From Nemertoderma westbladi (Eukaryota > Xenacoelomorpha > Nemertodermatida > Nemertodermatidae): 32,201 nucleotides of DNA. Position 1 is the stretch's first letter; every line of letters starts with the position of its first letter. Under the pieces are notes generated by a model. The model was not told the origin of the DNA. It worked only from the letters and a program-made list of their open reading frames with translations, and searched no databases. Location: contig JAUCBJ010001821.1 of NCBI GenBank assembly GCA_032718475.1, positions 1 through 32,201 of the forward strand. The letters are read 5' to 3'. Below, in pieces: positions 9,597 to 19,339 of the stretch. Made by a program: the position numbers and the translations under genes.

Positions 9597-9950
9597 GGCC
9601 CGGTTTTTCAAACTAACTGCTCACTTATCCTAAAATGGACACTTAATAATTTTAAATGCCCACTTTGTTAAATGGCCACTTAGTTTAAGTTAAGTGTTGT
9701 TTCTCATAAAAAGATAACGAGCACTTCTAAGTGGCCACTTTAATAATTTAAAGTGAAATTTATCCTAAACTGAAAGTTTAGTTATTTACTGTAGTTACCG
9801 GTAGCTAACAGTTCAATCAGTTAAATATGATCATATGTGAATGGAAGATCAATTTAATTTAATTTTATTACGTCTGAGCACGTGTGAGTACAAAACAAAC
9901 ACCCAAGACTTTAGTAGCGCCCGTTCTGTACAAAACAAAGTGGTAAGGAA

Positions 9951-10320
9951 GCGTTAGGTCCCAAAGAGCGTTAGATCCTAAAGAGTGTTAGGTCGCAAAG
10001 AGCGTTAGATTCTAAAGAGTGTTAGGTCGCAAAGAGCGTTAGATCCTAATGAGTGTTAGGTCGCAAAGAGCGTTAGATCCTAAAGAGTGTTAGGTCGCAA
10101 AGAGCGTTAGATCCTAAAGAGTGTTAGGTCGCAAAGAGCGTTAGATTCTAAAGAGTGTTAGGTCGCAAAGAGCGTTAGATCCTAAAGAGTGTTAGGTCGC
10201 AAAGAGCGTTAGATCCTAAAGAGTGTTAGGTCGCAAAGAGCGTTAGATTCTAAAGAGTGTTCGGTCGCAAAGAGCGTTAGATCCTAAAGAGTGTTAGGTC
10301 GCAAAGAGCGTTAGGTCCCA
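9951..10320. repeat. 34-bp minisatellite built of two 17-bp half-units
   Basis: Roughly eleven copies of a 34-bp unit made of two related 17-mers, AAAGAGCGTTAGATCCT and AAAGAGTGTTAGGTCGC, strictly alternating. Copies are very similar, with a few T/C changes (GATTC for GATCC). Both edges carry the hybrid form GCGTTAGGTCCCA, which is the likely founder 17-mer. The first half-unit contains the small inverted repeat TTAG-ATC-CTAA. Confidence 0.95.
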
Positions 10321-10328
10321 TTGCCATT

Positions 10329-10393
10329 TAAAGGAGCAGGTAAGTAAAGGAGCAGGTTGCAGATGCGTATTGTGGAACCAAAACAATAAACGA
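10329..10393 (-). repeat. Core block copy c
   Basis: On the minus strand it reads CGTTTATTGTTTTGGTT then AACCTGCTCCTTT, with the last part duplicated (AAAGGAGCAGGT twice on the plus strand). It begins eight bases after the 34-bp minisatellite ends. Confidence 0.6.
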
Positions 10394-10875
10394 AAGTTAA
10401 CACATGTTACAAGATTATTCAGGTCTTTATAATTGGGCCTTTCTTTTGTACACACCCGTCGGAGCACTGGTTCCTTATTCCCGCCCGCCCGCCCACTAGT
10501 TCCGTACCGGTACTCCTCCCCACTAGTTCAGTAAAAGAATTGTAGCTAGCTAGACCAAGAATAATAGCTACCATAAAAAATCGACAGTATATATTTTTGC
10601 CGCGGGATGTTCTAGAACATGAATTATGCCAAAATCCGCATATGAAATAGCTAGTAAAAAATTGAAAATGAATACGGATCTACGGATCTCTTCCCAATAT
10701 TTTACAGTCGATTTCAAATGCCCTGTAGGGCTGTAGTGTCTCAGTAGAACTCAATAAAATTTAGTATCGTTATATACTTGTACCGGGTAGGAGTCAATGG
10801 CGCAAAATAACCGCAAACACAAAATAAATTTTAGAGGGTTTGAAAATTAATTTAATTTAATTAAAAACATTAAGG

Positions 10876-10925
10876 GAAAGGAGCAGGTTACAGTGACGGT
10901 GTTTTCTAACCAAAACAATAAACTA
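10876..10925 (-). repeat. Core block copy d
   Basis: The minus strand reads GTTTATTGTTTTGGTTAGAA, then ACACCGTCACTGTAACCTGC and TCCTTT. It is the most complete copy together with 8605-8712. Confidence 0.65.
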
Positions 10926-11147
10926 TACATTATTTCACTTAAAATCAACTTTCCCTGCTGATCACTATTTTAACTTACGGTCAATGTGCGCCACTATCTG
11001 ACTTGTAGTTGATTGAGTTTGATGTTGTTTACTCTCGATTTTCGTCAATGCCTATGTATAACTACTGGAACTTAAAAGCCATAACATTACCGCTTCCAAT
11101 TAAATTTGCCCAATTTAAGTTAAGTGAGTTTTCAGAAACCGGGCCAT

Positions 11148-11574
11148 AGTGTATCTCTGAACCGGGCTTAACTCAACCCACATAAGTTTATTTTAAGAAA
11201 ATGTGTTTGTAGTTTTGGAGCCATCTAGGATATGACAACTGCTAACAAAGTGTAGTCAGTCATCTTTCCCTTGCAGTTTTATACGATTTAGAATTTTGTA
11301 GGAATAGTCGGAAAAGAAGTAAAACGCTATAAATCTGTATTCCTAGTCTATAAATATACATTAATTATTGACCTTTACTGTTACCACGTTGCCGGAGACC
11401 TGTATCTATACAGTTACTGATCTGTGACTGAAACCAATCCAATGAGAATTGATACGTTACATCAATATAAGCCATATCCGCCAATACAAAAGTATATAAT
11501 GGCACCTCTAGTAGCCACCAGTTTTGTAAAATATAATAAATAATAAGACTAACAAATGGATTGCGTCATATAGA
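11148..11574. other. No gene seen
   Basis: Moderately AT-rich. A second GAACCGGGCTTAACTCAACCC stands at 11159-11179, close to the inverted end, possibly a diverged second terminus. Confidence 0.4.
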
Positions 11575-11800
11575 CCCAGTCGCAACCACCCTTCCGCGTC
11601 TATTACGTCACAGTCGCACAGTTGATACTAGCCAATACCTGGTGCCTTACGTCACCAATACGCTGGGACAAGAAAACATAGGGCCTTACATCATAAGTAT
11701 CCATTAAATACATGTTGTATTGCTGAACGTGAAACTGGAAGTAAAAGCAAACCAATGCGGTTAATGAGAGTTGGATTACCCATAATGCATTGTGCTCTCA
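11575..11800. promoter_or_regulatory. Possible promoter-like patch with CRE motifs
   Basis: Within 230 bases there are two TACGTCAC motifs (11604-11611, 11648-11655; cAMP-response-element-like), a CCAAT (11633) and ACCCATAATGCATTGTG (11778-11794), which resembles the ZNF143-type promoter motif of animals. The patch is GC-richer than its neighbours. No exon could be attached on either side, so promoter activity is only an inference. Confidence 0.25.
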
Positions 11801-12394
11801 ATGGGAAACCTATCCTACTAAATTTTTTAGAGTGATTTTGTTGGCCTAATTTTACGAAATATAAAGTGATATTGAAATATTGATTGAATATTAAAAAATA
11901 TACATTATTATATGTATTATGTATTATTTTCTGTGAAAATACCGATAAACTTCAGCTAGTTTGTAAATTTATTTCTGATGTTATTGGCCTTTAGTAGTTT
12001 AAATTCAATATAATTTTGGTTTCATGTATGTATGACATTGCCTCTGTTTGAATATATCTCGATACTACCTCCATTTAATGTACTATTTTAATACACTGTA
12101 TTGATTTATGATAGATTAATTTATGCATTTTTATATTTATATTTTGGTGTCTCACTGTATTTTGGGTTCACTTTCTACTGAAGTACCATTTATGAACTGA
12201 CTGTTCTTGTTGGTGGTCTCGGCCACAGAAAGTGAAAAAAAAAAAAACGTAGCTGTCAAAATAAATTTTTTTTAAAAAGTGGTAAAAGTATATTTCATTC
12301 GATTGCATTTTTTCCACTGATTGCGAATCTAACAATAAAACATAAAGATATTCAAAAGCTAAGAAATTATGGGCAAAAAACGTAAAATTGCAGT
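11801..12394. other. No gene seen
   Basis: AT-rich DNA, with an A14 run at 12235-12248. The 102-codon minus-strand frame across 12168-12476 is low-complexity (poly-Phe/Lys) and is not supported. Confidence 0.45.
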
Positions 12395-12716
12395 CAAACT
12401 CTACTTTTCCTGGTGGTGTAGTGTTTGAATTCCTTTTCCAAACTCTACAATTTTGTGTCGAGTTTGGTCCTTGCACCGATCGAGAAGCCAGTAAATAATT
12501 CCAAACTCTTCAATTCCATGTGTTCTGATTGGATAATATCATAAATTGTTGTTAAATAATCATATCAAAGTTTATAAATTCCGAGAATCCCCAAGACTCA
12601 TTAAGCCGGGGTATGCCACCATGGATGGGTGATCTTTCCGGATAGGCCTAGTGGTACAAATTTACCGCAAGTGAAAAAGGTGATCTCCAGTGCAAATTAA
12701 CTGAAAGTGAAAATAC

Positions 12717-12745
12717 GTTTTGGTTAGAAAACACCGCCGCTATTA
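12717..12745 (+). repeat. Core block copy e (partial)
   Basis: GTTTTGGTTAGAAAACACCG matches the left half of the core block and diverges after that. Confidence 0.5.
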
Positions 12746-12788
12746 ACATGCGCAGCGTAATTCCCCTAATGTTTAAAATTAAAATAAA

Positions 12789-13130
12789 CTAATTTTTCTT
12801 TTCACGCCACCGTTTTTGTACGCTATTTCTTTTCTGTCTGTGTTGAAGGGCAAAGTTAGGATCCGCGCAAGCTGTAATCTTCTGCTTATCTCGTATTGCC
12901 TGCTGCCTTCTATGTTGAGACTCCTTTTCACGATTGTAAGCACGAGGATTATTCCTTCTGTAAATTGTTTTCGCTGACAGGGTTCCAAGTAGTTTATAAG
13001 TTTGTCGACTTAGTGGTTCTTTCGGTGTAGTAAGAGTTGCACGTACAGTTTTGGATTTGAACTGCTTTTCACGGGTTTGCCTCTTATGGCAAAACCTTTC
13101 CTTCTCATGATTCTCAATCTGAATTAATTC
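12789..13130 (-). pseudogene. Lys/Arg/Gln-rich reading frame without start codon, unrecognised
   Basis: On the minus strand 113 codons are free of stops between TGA (13131-13133) and TAG (12789-12791), unusual for this AT-rich stretch. The peptide is highly basic and helical in character (ENHEKERFCHKRQTREKQ, REKESQHRRQQAIRDKQ, QKRNSVQKRWREKK). There is no ATG in frame. A second open piece of similar composition lies upstream on the same strand (13173-13307), so the two are probably parts of one gene broken by a frameshift or separated by a small intron. Such basic heptad-like regions occur at the N-terminus of many transposon-encoded proteins in animals, but I cannot name the family. Confidence 0.4.
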
Positions 13131-13172
13131 TCACAGACTTGCGGCGTCGGGGAATTCGGCGGATGACTAAAG

Positions 13173-13307
13173 TTAAGTTTTATTTTCGTTTTCCTTCGTA
13201 GATACACTTCGTTTTGCTTTGGATTTCTTGATAATATTAAGATATTTATTGCGTGCCGCTAATTTGCCTTTTTCTTGTGCGCGCCCTCCATTACTTTTAT
13301 AGGTATA
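13173..13307 (-). pseudogene. Upstream fragment of the same basic reading frame
   Basis: Forty-four codons end in TAA at 13173-13175. The peptide is basic (GGRAQEKGKLAARNKY, IIKKSKAKRSVSTKE). Stops separate it from the downstream piece by about 40 bases, and the short bridge is open in a third frame (HPPNSPTPQVCEN). It is best read as a decayed gene. Confidence 0.33.
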
Positions 13308-13621
13308 TCATATACCACAACCAGCCTGTCAGTAATCTACCGATATCTAGATATCTGGCAGTAAGCCAAACTGAAACTCTTTAAAACAGAAACTACTTCA
13401 GTCTGAACTGGTCGGTAGACAAACCGGCTCAATTCAACAGTAACTATTAATTTATACTTTTGCTTAAGTAGATTATAAATTACTGACCCCTGCTACATAC
13501 AGACTATAGAATGTTTCAGCAGTCCACGCATCAATTATTAAAAATAATGATTAATGTTTTAAAATTATGTTTCAAATTTAAACTTCCCTCTCAATATCAC
13601 ACTGCTTACAACAGTGATAAA
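13308..13621. other. No gene seen
   Basis: AT-rich DNA. TATCTAGATATCTGG (13344-13358) contains a short palindrome. No exon is supported. Confidence 0.45.
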
Positions 13622-13971
13622 TTTGTAGAGTTTGGCAATTAAGATGGTAGAGTTTCGAACTGCTTAACTGCACAATGTTGAGTTTGGACATGAAGATGGT
13701 CGAGTATGGATATATAATTTGCATTTTCCAAACTCTACCAAATCCAAACTCTACATTGCATATGTCAAACACTCACATTTTATCTCATAGAAGGTCAGTG
13801 GTCAATAAACGTGGCTTAAAGCGTTGCAAAATATTTTTTTTTTATTTCTTGCCGAACCCCAATATATTATATACCATTGGAATCGTCTTTTTGAGCTCTT
13901 TCCAGATCTGGCCAAAATATATAAATATACTCAAGTCTAAAAGTTTTATAGGCCAAGTAACGCTAAATGCT

Positions 13972-14275
13972 ATCCAAGGTAGACATCCAAGGTATACATG
14001 AGTTCAAGGTATACATTTTGTGTACCAAGGTATACATTGGTTAAATTTTCAAGGTATACGTATTGTGTACCAAGGTATACGTTTTGTGTATCAAGGTATA
14101 CATTTTGTGTACCAAGGTATACATTGGTTAAATTTTCAAGCTATACGTTTTGTGTACCAAGGTATACGTTTTGTGTACCAAGGTATACGTGTTGTGTAGC
14201 AAGGTATTCTTCGTTTGGTGTAACAAGGTAAACATGGGTTCAATCTTTAAGGCATGAGATTTGTGTATCAAGGGT
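13972..14275. repeat. 21-bp minisatellite, each unit a hairpin
   Basis: About a dozen copies of a 21-base unit, GGTATAC-GTTTT-GTGTACC-AA. Some copies are shortened or carry TTGGTTAAATTTTCA in place of the loop. The seven-base arms pair perfectly apart from one T/G wobble. Copies decay toward both ends (13972-13995, 14225-14275). The heptapeptide-like frame RYTFCVP arises because 21 is a multiple of three; I do not call a gene. Confidence 0.92.
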
Positions 14276-15462
14276 TGCGATATTAGTGATTTTGAAAACA
14301 AGTAAATAAGGTAGGCTATATCTGGGGTCAATCGGTAAAGACTTATTTTTCTGGAAGACAAAGTAAATGATTATGTGATTTGCTTCATTTCGATATAAAG
14401 ACGGCATTGGCAAATTTTTGGCAGAACTTGAAAGTTACAATCCAAACTCTACATTTTTATCTCACAAAAATATATTTAACAATTTAGAGGCTTGTATTAT
14501 TTTCCAGACAAAAGTAATATAGATAAGCAGTGATGTACCTGAAAGGCTAATACATATGCTTTACTTCAAGGATCCGCATAAACTAGTTTGAAGATTACAG
14601 CAACTTTATCTTTACAGTCTAGTATTATACTAATATTATCGATTTTTTCGACATGCAGTTTTAAACGAGCACCCAAATCCACCAAAGGCCTAACGTATGT
14701 CGTTAATATAGTTGAAAGACCAGGCCACTTTTCTTCTTTCAGAAATCATACTGCTTCTCCGCATTGTAAGTGTAGATCACATTGCACGTTGAGTCACAGT
14801 TAGTACACACTTCTTGTTTCGGGCAAACTCTACAAAATACTCTACATAAGCATGATATTTTACGAATAAATATGACCATTAAAAAAAACTGTTGCATCTA
14901 AATTTTATATATGTTGTAGAGTTTGTCGAGCTTGTTCGAATGGGCAATCGATGGTCACAATTGGCCGACTGGTTCAAAAGTTATGTCCACTCAAAGTTTA
15001 TAATATTTATTTTTCACTTTTCGTGGCCGGGGCCTACATTATTTACGTACATGTTACTGGCTGTTGGGGCGTTTTAACGAATTAATTAATTAAAGAGCCG
15101 CAAATCGCTGACGACTACTACTACTAGTGAGAAAAATAAATTTTTAAGAAATTCGTAATTTTATTCTTAAATCGCTCGGTATATTTAATTTAATAGCTCT
15201 AGCAGACTAGCACAACACGTAATGGAAATGTTCTAATTTTTCCAATATTTTCCTGTAATGATAACCCGATATGTGCGAGAAACTTGAAAAACCAACAATA
15301 ATTATACGGTTCGTTAAGTGAAGTTTAACCTATTACCATATTCATTTAGTAAACGTCAGAAATAAAAATAAAATAATAAACGGATTTGTAGATTATAATA
15401 ATCCGTAGAAGGACGGTATACCATCCCAGAACTCTAACAAATTAATGGGCTATCCCCTCGGT
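14276..15462. other. No gene seen
   Basis: AT-rich DNA downstream of the eIF6 gene. Short frames at 14588-14803 and 14892-15077 have no recognisable features. Scattered AAACTCTAC motifs occur (14441, 14827, 14916). Confidence 0.5.
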
Positions 15463-15468
15463 TTTATT
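15463..15468 (-). terminator. Poly(A) signal of eIF6
   Basis: AATAAA on the minus strand, about 100 bases beyond the stop codon; a good position for eIF6 3'-end processing. Confidence 0.6.
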
Positions 15469-15564
15469 ATATAATTCAATATTGAGCACATAAAAAGTTC
15501 GCAACTATCGAAAGGCAAGTCTATAAATTTAGATCGGTTTGAAAAATTTACGAAGAAAGGGCGG

Positions 15565-16305
15565 CTAATACATTGCGTCAATCAATGAGTCCTTCATATT
15601 GGTTGCTATGGACGATGGATGGGAGGCCTCCTGGAGTTTAAACACGCTCTCTATAACAGAAAGTTCGGTACTGGTTGTGTCCAAACCACAGAAAGCACAC
15701 CAATCGTTCACCACCAACCCCCCACCGATGACGTCACTTCCCCTGTTCACCGTGCCTGCCACTACCGGTATCTGTAGCAACGAGCTCAGTTCGTCCTGGT
15801 CTTCCACACTCGTCTTGGGATGTACCAATCCACCCTGGTTGGTAATCACGCAGTAACTGCCCACTAACACGTTATCGGCCACCGTCTGCCGGAACACCTC
15901 CACTTTCAGAACGTCCGCTATGATTTCTTCCGTTTCCTTATCAATATCCGGATGGACTAAAGCGACGTAATCGTTGCAACAAACAACGTTCCCTAAGGCG
16001 GATAATCGTTCCTCTACTCGTTGAATGCGAACCGATTCGGGTAAACCGTTCCGCACGTGTTGGAGTTCTTGATCCGTTGTACTGCTCGGGAGTATGAGAC
16101 CGTGTCGGTTACCGACAGACAGACGACCCACTATTCGGATTCCGGCTACGGAGGTTCGCACCACGGGAACAGCCTCGGATAATTCGCCCTCGAACACGGA
16201 GTAGAAGTTCTGGGAGCCCCCACTGCCGACGAGACAGTAGGAGTTGGTGAGAGTCGTGAAAACCCCGACCTCAACGCTGTTTTCGTAATTGACGCGAAGA
16301 GCCAT
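15565..16305 (-). CDS. EIF6: Eukaryotic translation initiation factor 6 (eIF6), complete, single coding exon
   Basis: eIF6 binds the 60S ribosomal subunit, blocks premature joining to 40S, and is needed in the nucleolus and cytoplasm for 60S maturation; its release by SBDS and EFL1 licenses the subunit. The 246-residue product is the family length (human 245) and matches it end to end: [20 protein letters not shown] (21-40), NRHGL (66-70), [11 protein letters not shown] (76-86), [11 protein letters not shown] (96-106), [10 protein letters not shown] (111-120), [11 protein letters not shown] (134-144), [11 protein letters not shown] (156-166), VAGTVNRGS (182-190), [20 protein letters not shown] (198-217). 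These are the repeats of the five-bladed pentein fold. The casein-kinase-1 serines 174/175 (DELSS) are kept; the residue aligning with human Ser235 is Asn236. The start has a good context (CAGCAATGG). Codons are GC-richer than the flanks. The coding region has no intron. Confidence 0.98.
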   Translation of the reverse strand: MALRVNYENSVEVGVFTTLTNSYCLVGSGGSQNFYSVFEGELSEAVPVVRTSVAGIRIVGRLSVGNRHGLILPSSTTDQELQHVRNGLPESVRIQRVEERLSALGNVVCCNDYVALVHPDIDKETEEIIADVLKVEVFRQTVADNVLVGSYCVITNQGGLVHPKTSVEDQDELSSLLQIPVVAGTVNRGSDVIGGGLVVNDWCAFCGLDTTSTELSVIESVFKLQEASHPSSIATNMKDSLIDAMY

Positions 16306-16307
16306 TG

Positions 16308-16457
16308 CTGGGAAACCGCCAAGACCAGAGCTGATCTGAATGGAAATGATCAGATCACCAATTTATTACCGGTACCGGTACTGAATTACCAAATTACAAG
16401 TGGTCGTGGTTGTTATTGATTTTCTGATCTATGGACAGGAGCAAAAATTACACTCAC
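16308..16457 (-). other. Likely 5'UTR intron of eIF6
   Basis: On the minus strand a strong donor TAG/GTGAGTG (16458/16457) and an acceptor GGTTTCCCAG (16308-16317) lie just before the start codon, giving a 150-base intron that ends two bases upstream of the ATG. The exon upstream (beyond 16458) would be leader only. An intron here argues against the gene being a simple reverse-transcribed copy. Confidence 0.45.
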
Positions 16458-16998
16458 CTACCTCGTAAACTTATAATATACCGCTTGTGGGAAATGTAAC
16501 TGTAGAACTGTGAAAGGTAATAACAAATCCTATTCCTACTGTCCTACAGTTCCGGTACTGTTTAACAGTAGGCCTACCGGTTACTTTGCGTCCCCGTTCT
16601 TGAGCTGGTGGTAGAATAAATAATGATCAAACATCCCCCTACTGACAATATGTAGTGCACGTGGTAGGTGCTATGTCAATATATTACGCAATAACTGAGC
16701 TTTACAATAGCAATACAATCAATGTACTACATGAATCACAAACATGACTATTTTTTGTTTTGGTTATTTATTTATATACATTTATTTAATATTCATCGGT
16801 CAATATATATATACACCACGTCCAGGAATAGTGCCGTTCTCGTTTATGGGCCCCTCCCTCAAATTTTTCTACGAATCTTCATGATTGCTTGAAATTTGAA
16901 ACAGAGATAGTTTCACCTCACCCCTCGTTAGTAGGAGAGTCAGAATTTTATTTTTGCTTTCATTCTTTAGCTACAGCTACAAGCGTTTAAAAAACGCC
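16458..16998. promoter_or_regulatory. eIF6 upstream region, probable promoter side
   Basis: On the minus strand this lies upstream of the eIF6 leader. GGTATATTATAAG, at about 16467-16479 in the putative leader, is TATA-like but too close to the donor to be sure. ACCGGTACCGGTA (16370-16382) is a palindromic simple repeat inside the intron. The rest is AT-rich without exons. Confidence 0.3.
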
Positions 16999-17216
16999 CA
17001 TGTGAAGAATACCAGGATTTCAATTTTCAGTCGACTTTTTATTGGAATTTTATTAATTTTTTTTTTTAATTTATCTTTATTAAGTGTATTATAGCGTATA
17101 GTGTATTATTTCTGTCTTATAATCTGTACATATACTAATTCGTTTATTGTTTTGGTTAGATTCAGCCCTTCTGTAACCTGTGATTTTGGTGAAAACCTGG
17201 TATTCTTCACATAGGG
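16999..17216. mobile_element. MITE-like foldback, about 218 bp
   Basis: The left end CATGTGAAGAATACCAGG followed by ATTTCA is matched in inverse on the right by TGAAAAC and CTGGTATTCTTCACAT (17190-17214). The arms agree over about 24 bases with two or three differences. Immediately inside the right arm is a core block copy (17140-17190). No clear target duplication could be fixed. The element has no coding capacity. Confidence 0.6.
17140..17190 (+). repeat. Core block copy f
   Basis: CGTTTATTGTTTTGGTTAGA, then TTCAGCCCTTCTGTAACCTG; it is the same block as at 8605-8712, with a diverged middle. Confidence 0.6.
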
Positions 17217-17672
17217 GTAACTGCAAAGTGAAATATAACGGTAGAAAGGCCCTTCACAAGGGCCTTAAAAAAGGTGTCTCCGTCAATATTGCAACAGTTA
17301 CATCGCAGTTATTCTTCAACTAGTGATTTGTTGGTACTAGTGGAAATATGTATCACAATGAATTTCGACGTAAAATAGATGAGATATAAAAACTTACAAA
17401 AGTTTCATGGTTTTGCATCTGCGAAAGGCTATTTTATTATATTTGATAATATACAAACCCGGTTGTACTCTATCCGCAATCATATAAAATGAACATACAA
17501 GCTGGTAAGATACAATGGTAGCATTAATGATCACATACTGCATTACGTCATTTTGTTATGGTTTAATTTTCAGAAGTGATTTTCAGAAGTGAACGAGCTT
17601 TTTTAAACATATAGGTATTAGGTAGCATACAGTGTACCATTTTATTTCAACCGTGTGTGTACCACTTTATTT
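17217..17672. other. No gene seen
   Basis: AT-rich DNA up to the satellite. The last bases carry a small direct repeat, GTGTACCATTTTATTT/GTGTACCACTTTATTT (17631, 17658). Confidence 0.5.
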
Positions 17673-17836
17673 GTAGAGTGGAGCCTTCGGGTAACCTCCA
17701 GTAGAGAGGAGCCTTCGGGTTGCCTCCGGTAGAGAGAAGCCTTCGGGTTGCCTCCAGTGGAGAGGAGCATTCGGGTTGCCTCCGGTAGAGATAGCCTTCG
17801 GGTTGCATCCGATAGAGAGGAGCCTTCGGGTTGCCT

Positions 17837-18845
17837 CCTATATAGAGGAGCCTTCGGGTTGCCTCCAGTAGAGAGGATCCTCCACGTTGTCTCCGGTAGA
17901 GAGGAGCCTTAGGGCTGCCTCCGGTAAAGAGGAGCCTTCAGGTTGCCTCCAGTACAGAGGAGCCTTCGGGTTTTGTCTACGGGAAAGAGGATCATTCGGG
18001 TTGCCTCCAGTAGAACAGAACATTAGGGTTGGATCCCGTAGAGAGGAGCCTTAATGTTGCCTCCAGTAGAGAGGAGATTAATGGTTGCCTCCTGTAGAGA
18101 AGAGCCTTCGGGTTGCCTCCTGTAGAGAGGAGCCTTCGGGTTGCCTCCGGTAGAGAGGAGCCTTCGGGTTGCCTCCGGTAGAGAGGAGCCTTCGGGTTGC
18201 CTCCGGTAGAGAGAAGCCTTCGGTTTGCCTCCTTTATAGAGGAGCCTTAGGGTTGCCTCCAGTAGAGAGGAGCCTTCGGGTTGCCTCCTTTATAGAGGAG
18301 CCTTCGGGTTGCCTCCGGTAGAGAGGAGCCTTCGGGTTGCCTCCTATATAGAGGAGCCTTCGGGTTGCCTCCTATATAGAGGAGCCTTCGGGTTGCCTCC
18401 AGTAGAGAGGAGCCTCCACGTTGTCTCCGGTAGAGAGGAGCCTTAGGGCTGCCTCCGGTAAAGAGGAGCCTTCAGGTTGCCTCCAGTACAGAGGAGCCTT
18501 CGGGTTGCATCCAGTTGAGAGGAGCCTTCGGGTTTTGTCTACGGGAAAGAGGATCATTCGGGTTGCCTCCAGTAGAACAGAACATTAGGGTTGGATCCTA
18601 TATAGAGGAGCCTTCGGGTTGCCTCCAGTAGAGAGGAGCATCCACGTTGTCTCCGGTAGAGAGGAGCCTTAGGGCTGCCTCCGGTAAAGAGGAGCATTCA
18701 GGTTGCCTCCAGTACAGAGGAGCCTTCGGGTTGCATCCAGTTGAGAGGAGCCTTCGGGTTTTGTCTACGGGAAAGAGGATCATTCGGGTTGCCTCCAGTA
18801 GAACAGAACATTAGGGTTGGATCCCGTAGAGAGGAGCCTTAATGT
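17837..18845. repeat. Higher-order repeat, three copies (about 226 bp)
   Basis: A block that starts CCTATATAGAGGAGCC begins at 17837, 18371 and 18597. It contains the private variants CCACGTTGTCTCCGG, AGGGCTGCC, GTCTACGGGAAAGAGG, AGTAGAACAGAACATT and GGTTGGATCC in the same order each time. Copies two and three are 226 bases apart and carry one extra 28-mer (GTTGCATCCAGTTGAGAGG) that copy one lacks. Confidence 0.85.
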
Positions 18846-19339
18846 TGCCTCCAGTAGAGAGTAGATTTATGGTTGCCTCCTGTAGAGAAGAGCCTTCGGG
18901 TTGCCTCCTGTAGAGAGGAGCCTTCGGGTTGCCTCCGGTAGAGAGGAGCCTTCGGGTTGCCTCCGGTAGAGAGGAACCTTCGCGTTGCCTCCGGTAGAGA
19001 GGAGCCTTCGGTTAGCCTCCTTTATAGAGGAGCCTTCGGGTTGCCTCCAGTAGAGAGGAGCCTTCGGGTTGCCTCCTTTATAGAGGAGCCTTCGGGTTGC
19101 CTCCGGTAGAGAGGAGCCTTCGGGTTGCCTCCGGTAGAGGAGCCTTCGGGTTGCCTCCAGTAGAGAGGAGCCTTCGGGTTGCCTCATATATAGAGGAGCC
19201 TTCGGTTTGCCTCCTTTATAGAGGAGCCTTCGGGTTGCCTCCAGTAGAGAGGAGCCTTCGGGTTGCCTCCTTTATAGAGGAGCCTTCGGGTTGCCTCCGG
19301 TAGAGAGGAGCCTTCCGGTTGCCTCTGGTAAAGAGGAGC

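Larger units (their letters stand above)
9597..11147. mobile_element. Possible 1.55-kb element with GGCCCGGTTT inverted ends
   Basis: The left end GGCCCGGTTTTTCAAA, followed by CTCACTTA (9598-9628), is matched in inverse by 11119-11147 (TAAGTGAGTTTTCAGAAACCGGGCC). Inside lie a short hairpin based on GTGGCCACTT (9672-9745), the 34-bp minisatellite, and two minus-strand copies of the core block (10329-10393, 10876-10925). No target duplication was identified and no reading frame is convincing, so the two ends could instead be independent MITE termini. Confidence 0.4.
12395..14933. repeat. Dispersed CCAAACTCTAC motif family
   Basis: The decamer CAAACTCTAC or its complement occurs, with few changes, at 12395, 12438, 12503 (variant), 13625, 13644, 13677 (variant), 13729, 13744, 14441, 14827 and 14916, on both strands. 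Between 13622 and 13756 two copies on one strand face two on the other, making a possible foldback. The spacing is irregular, so this is not a tandem array. Confidence 0.55.

Noticed and set aside
12779-12988. 69-codon minus-strand ATG frame
   Set aside because: It is an out-of-frame shadow of the longer basic reading frame 12789-13130.
13998-14231. Arg/Tyr/Thr repeat peptide RYTFCVP
   Set aside because: It is a translation of the 21-bp minisatellite; the reverse strand is equally open.
15599-15856. 85-codon plus-strand frame
   Set aside because: It is the antisense shadow of the eIF6 coding sequence.
15565-16305. eIF6 as a processed retrocopy
   Set aside because: No poly(A) tail or target duplication is seen, the frame is intact, and a leader intron with good splice sites adjoins the start.
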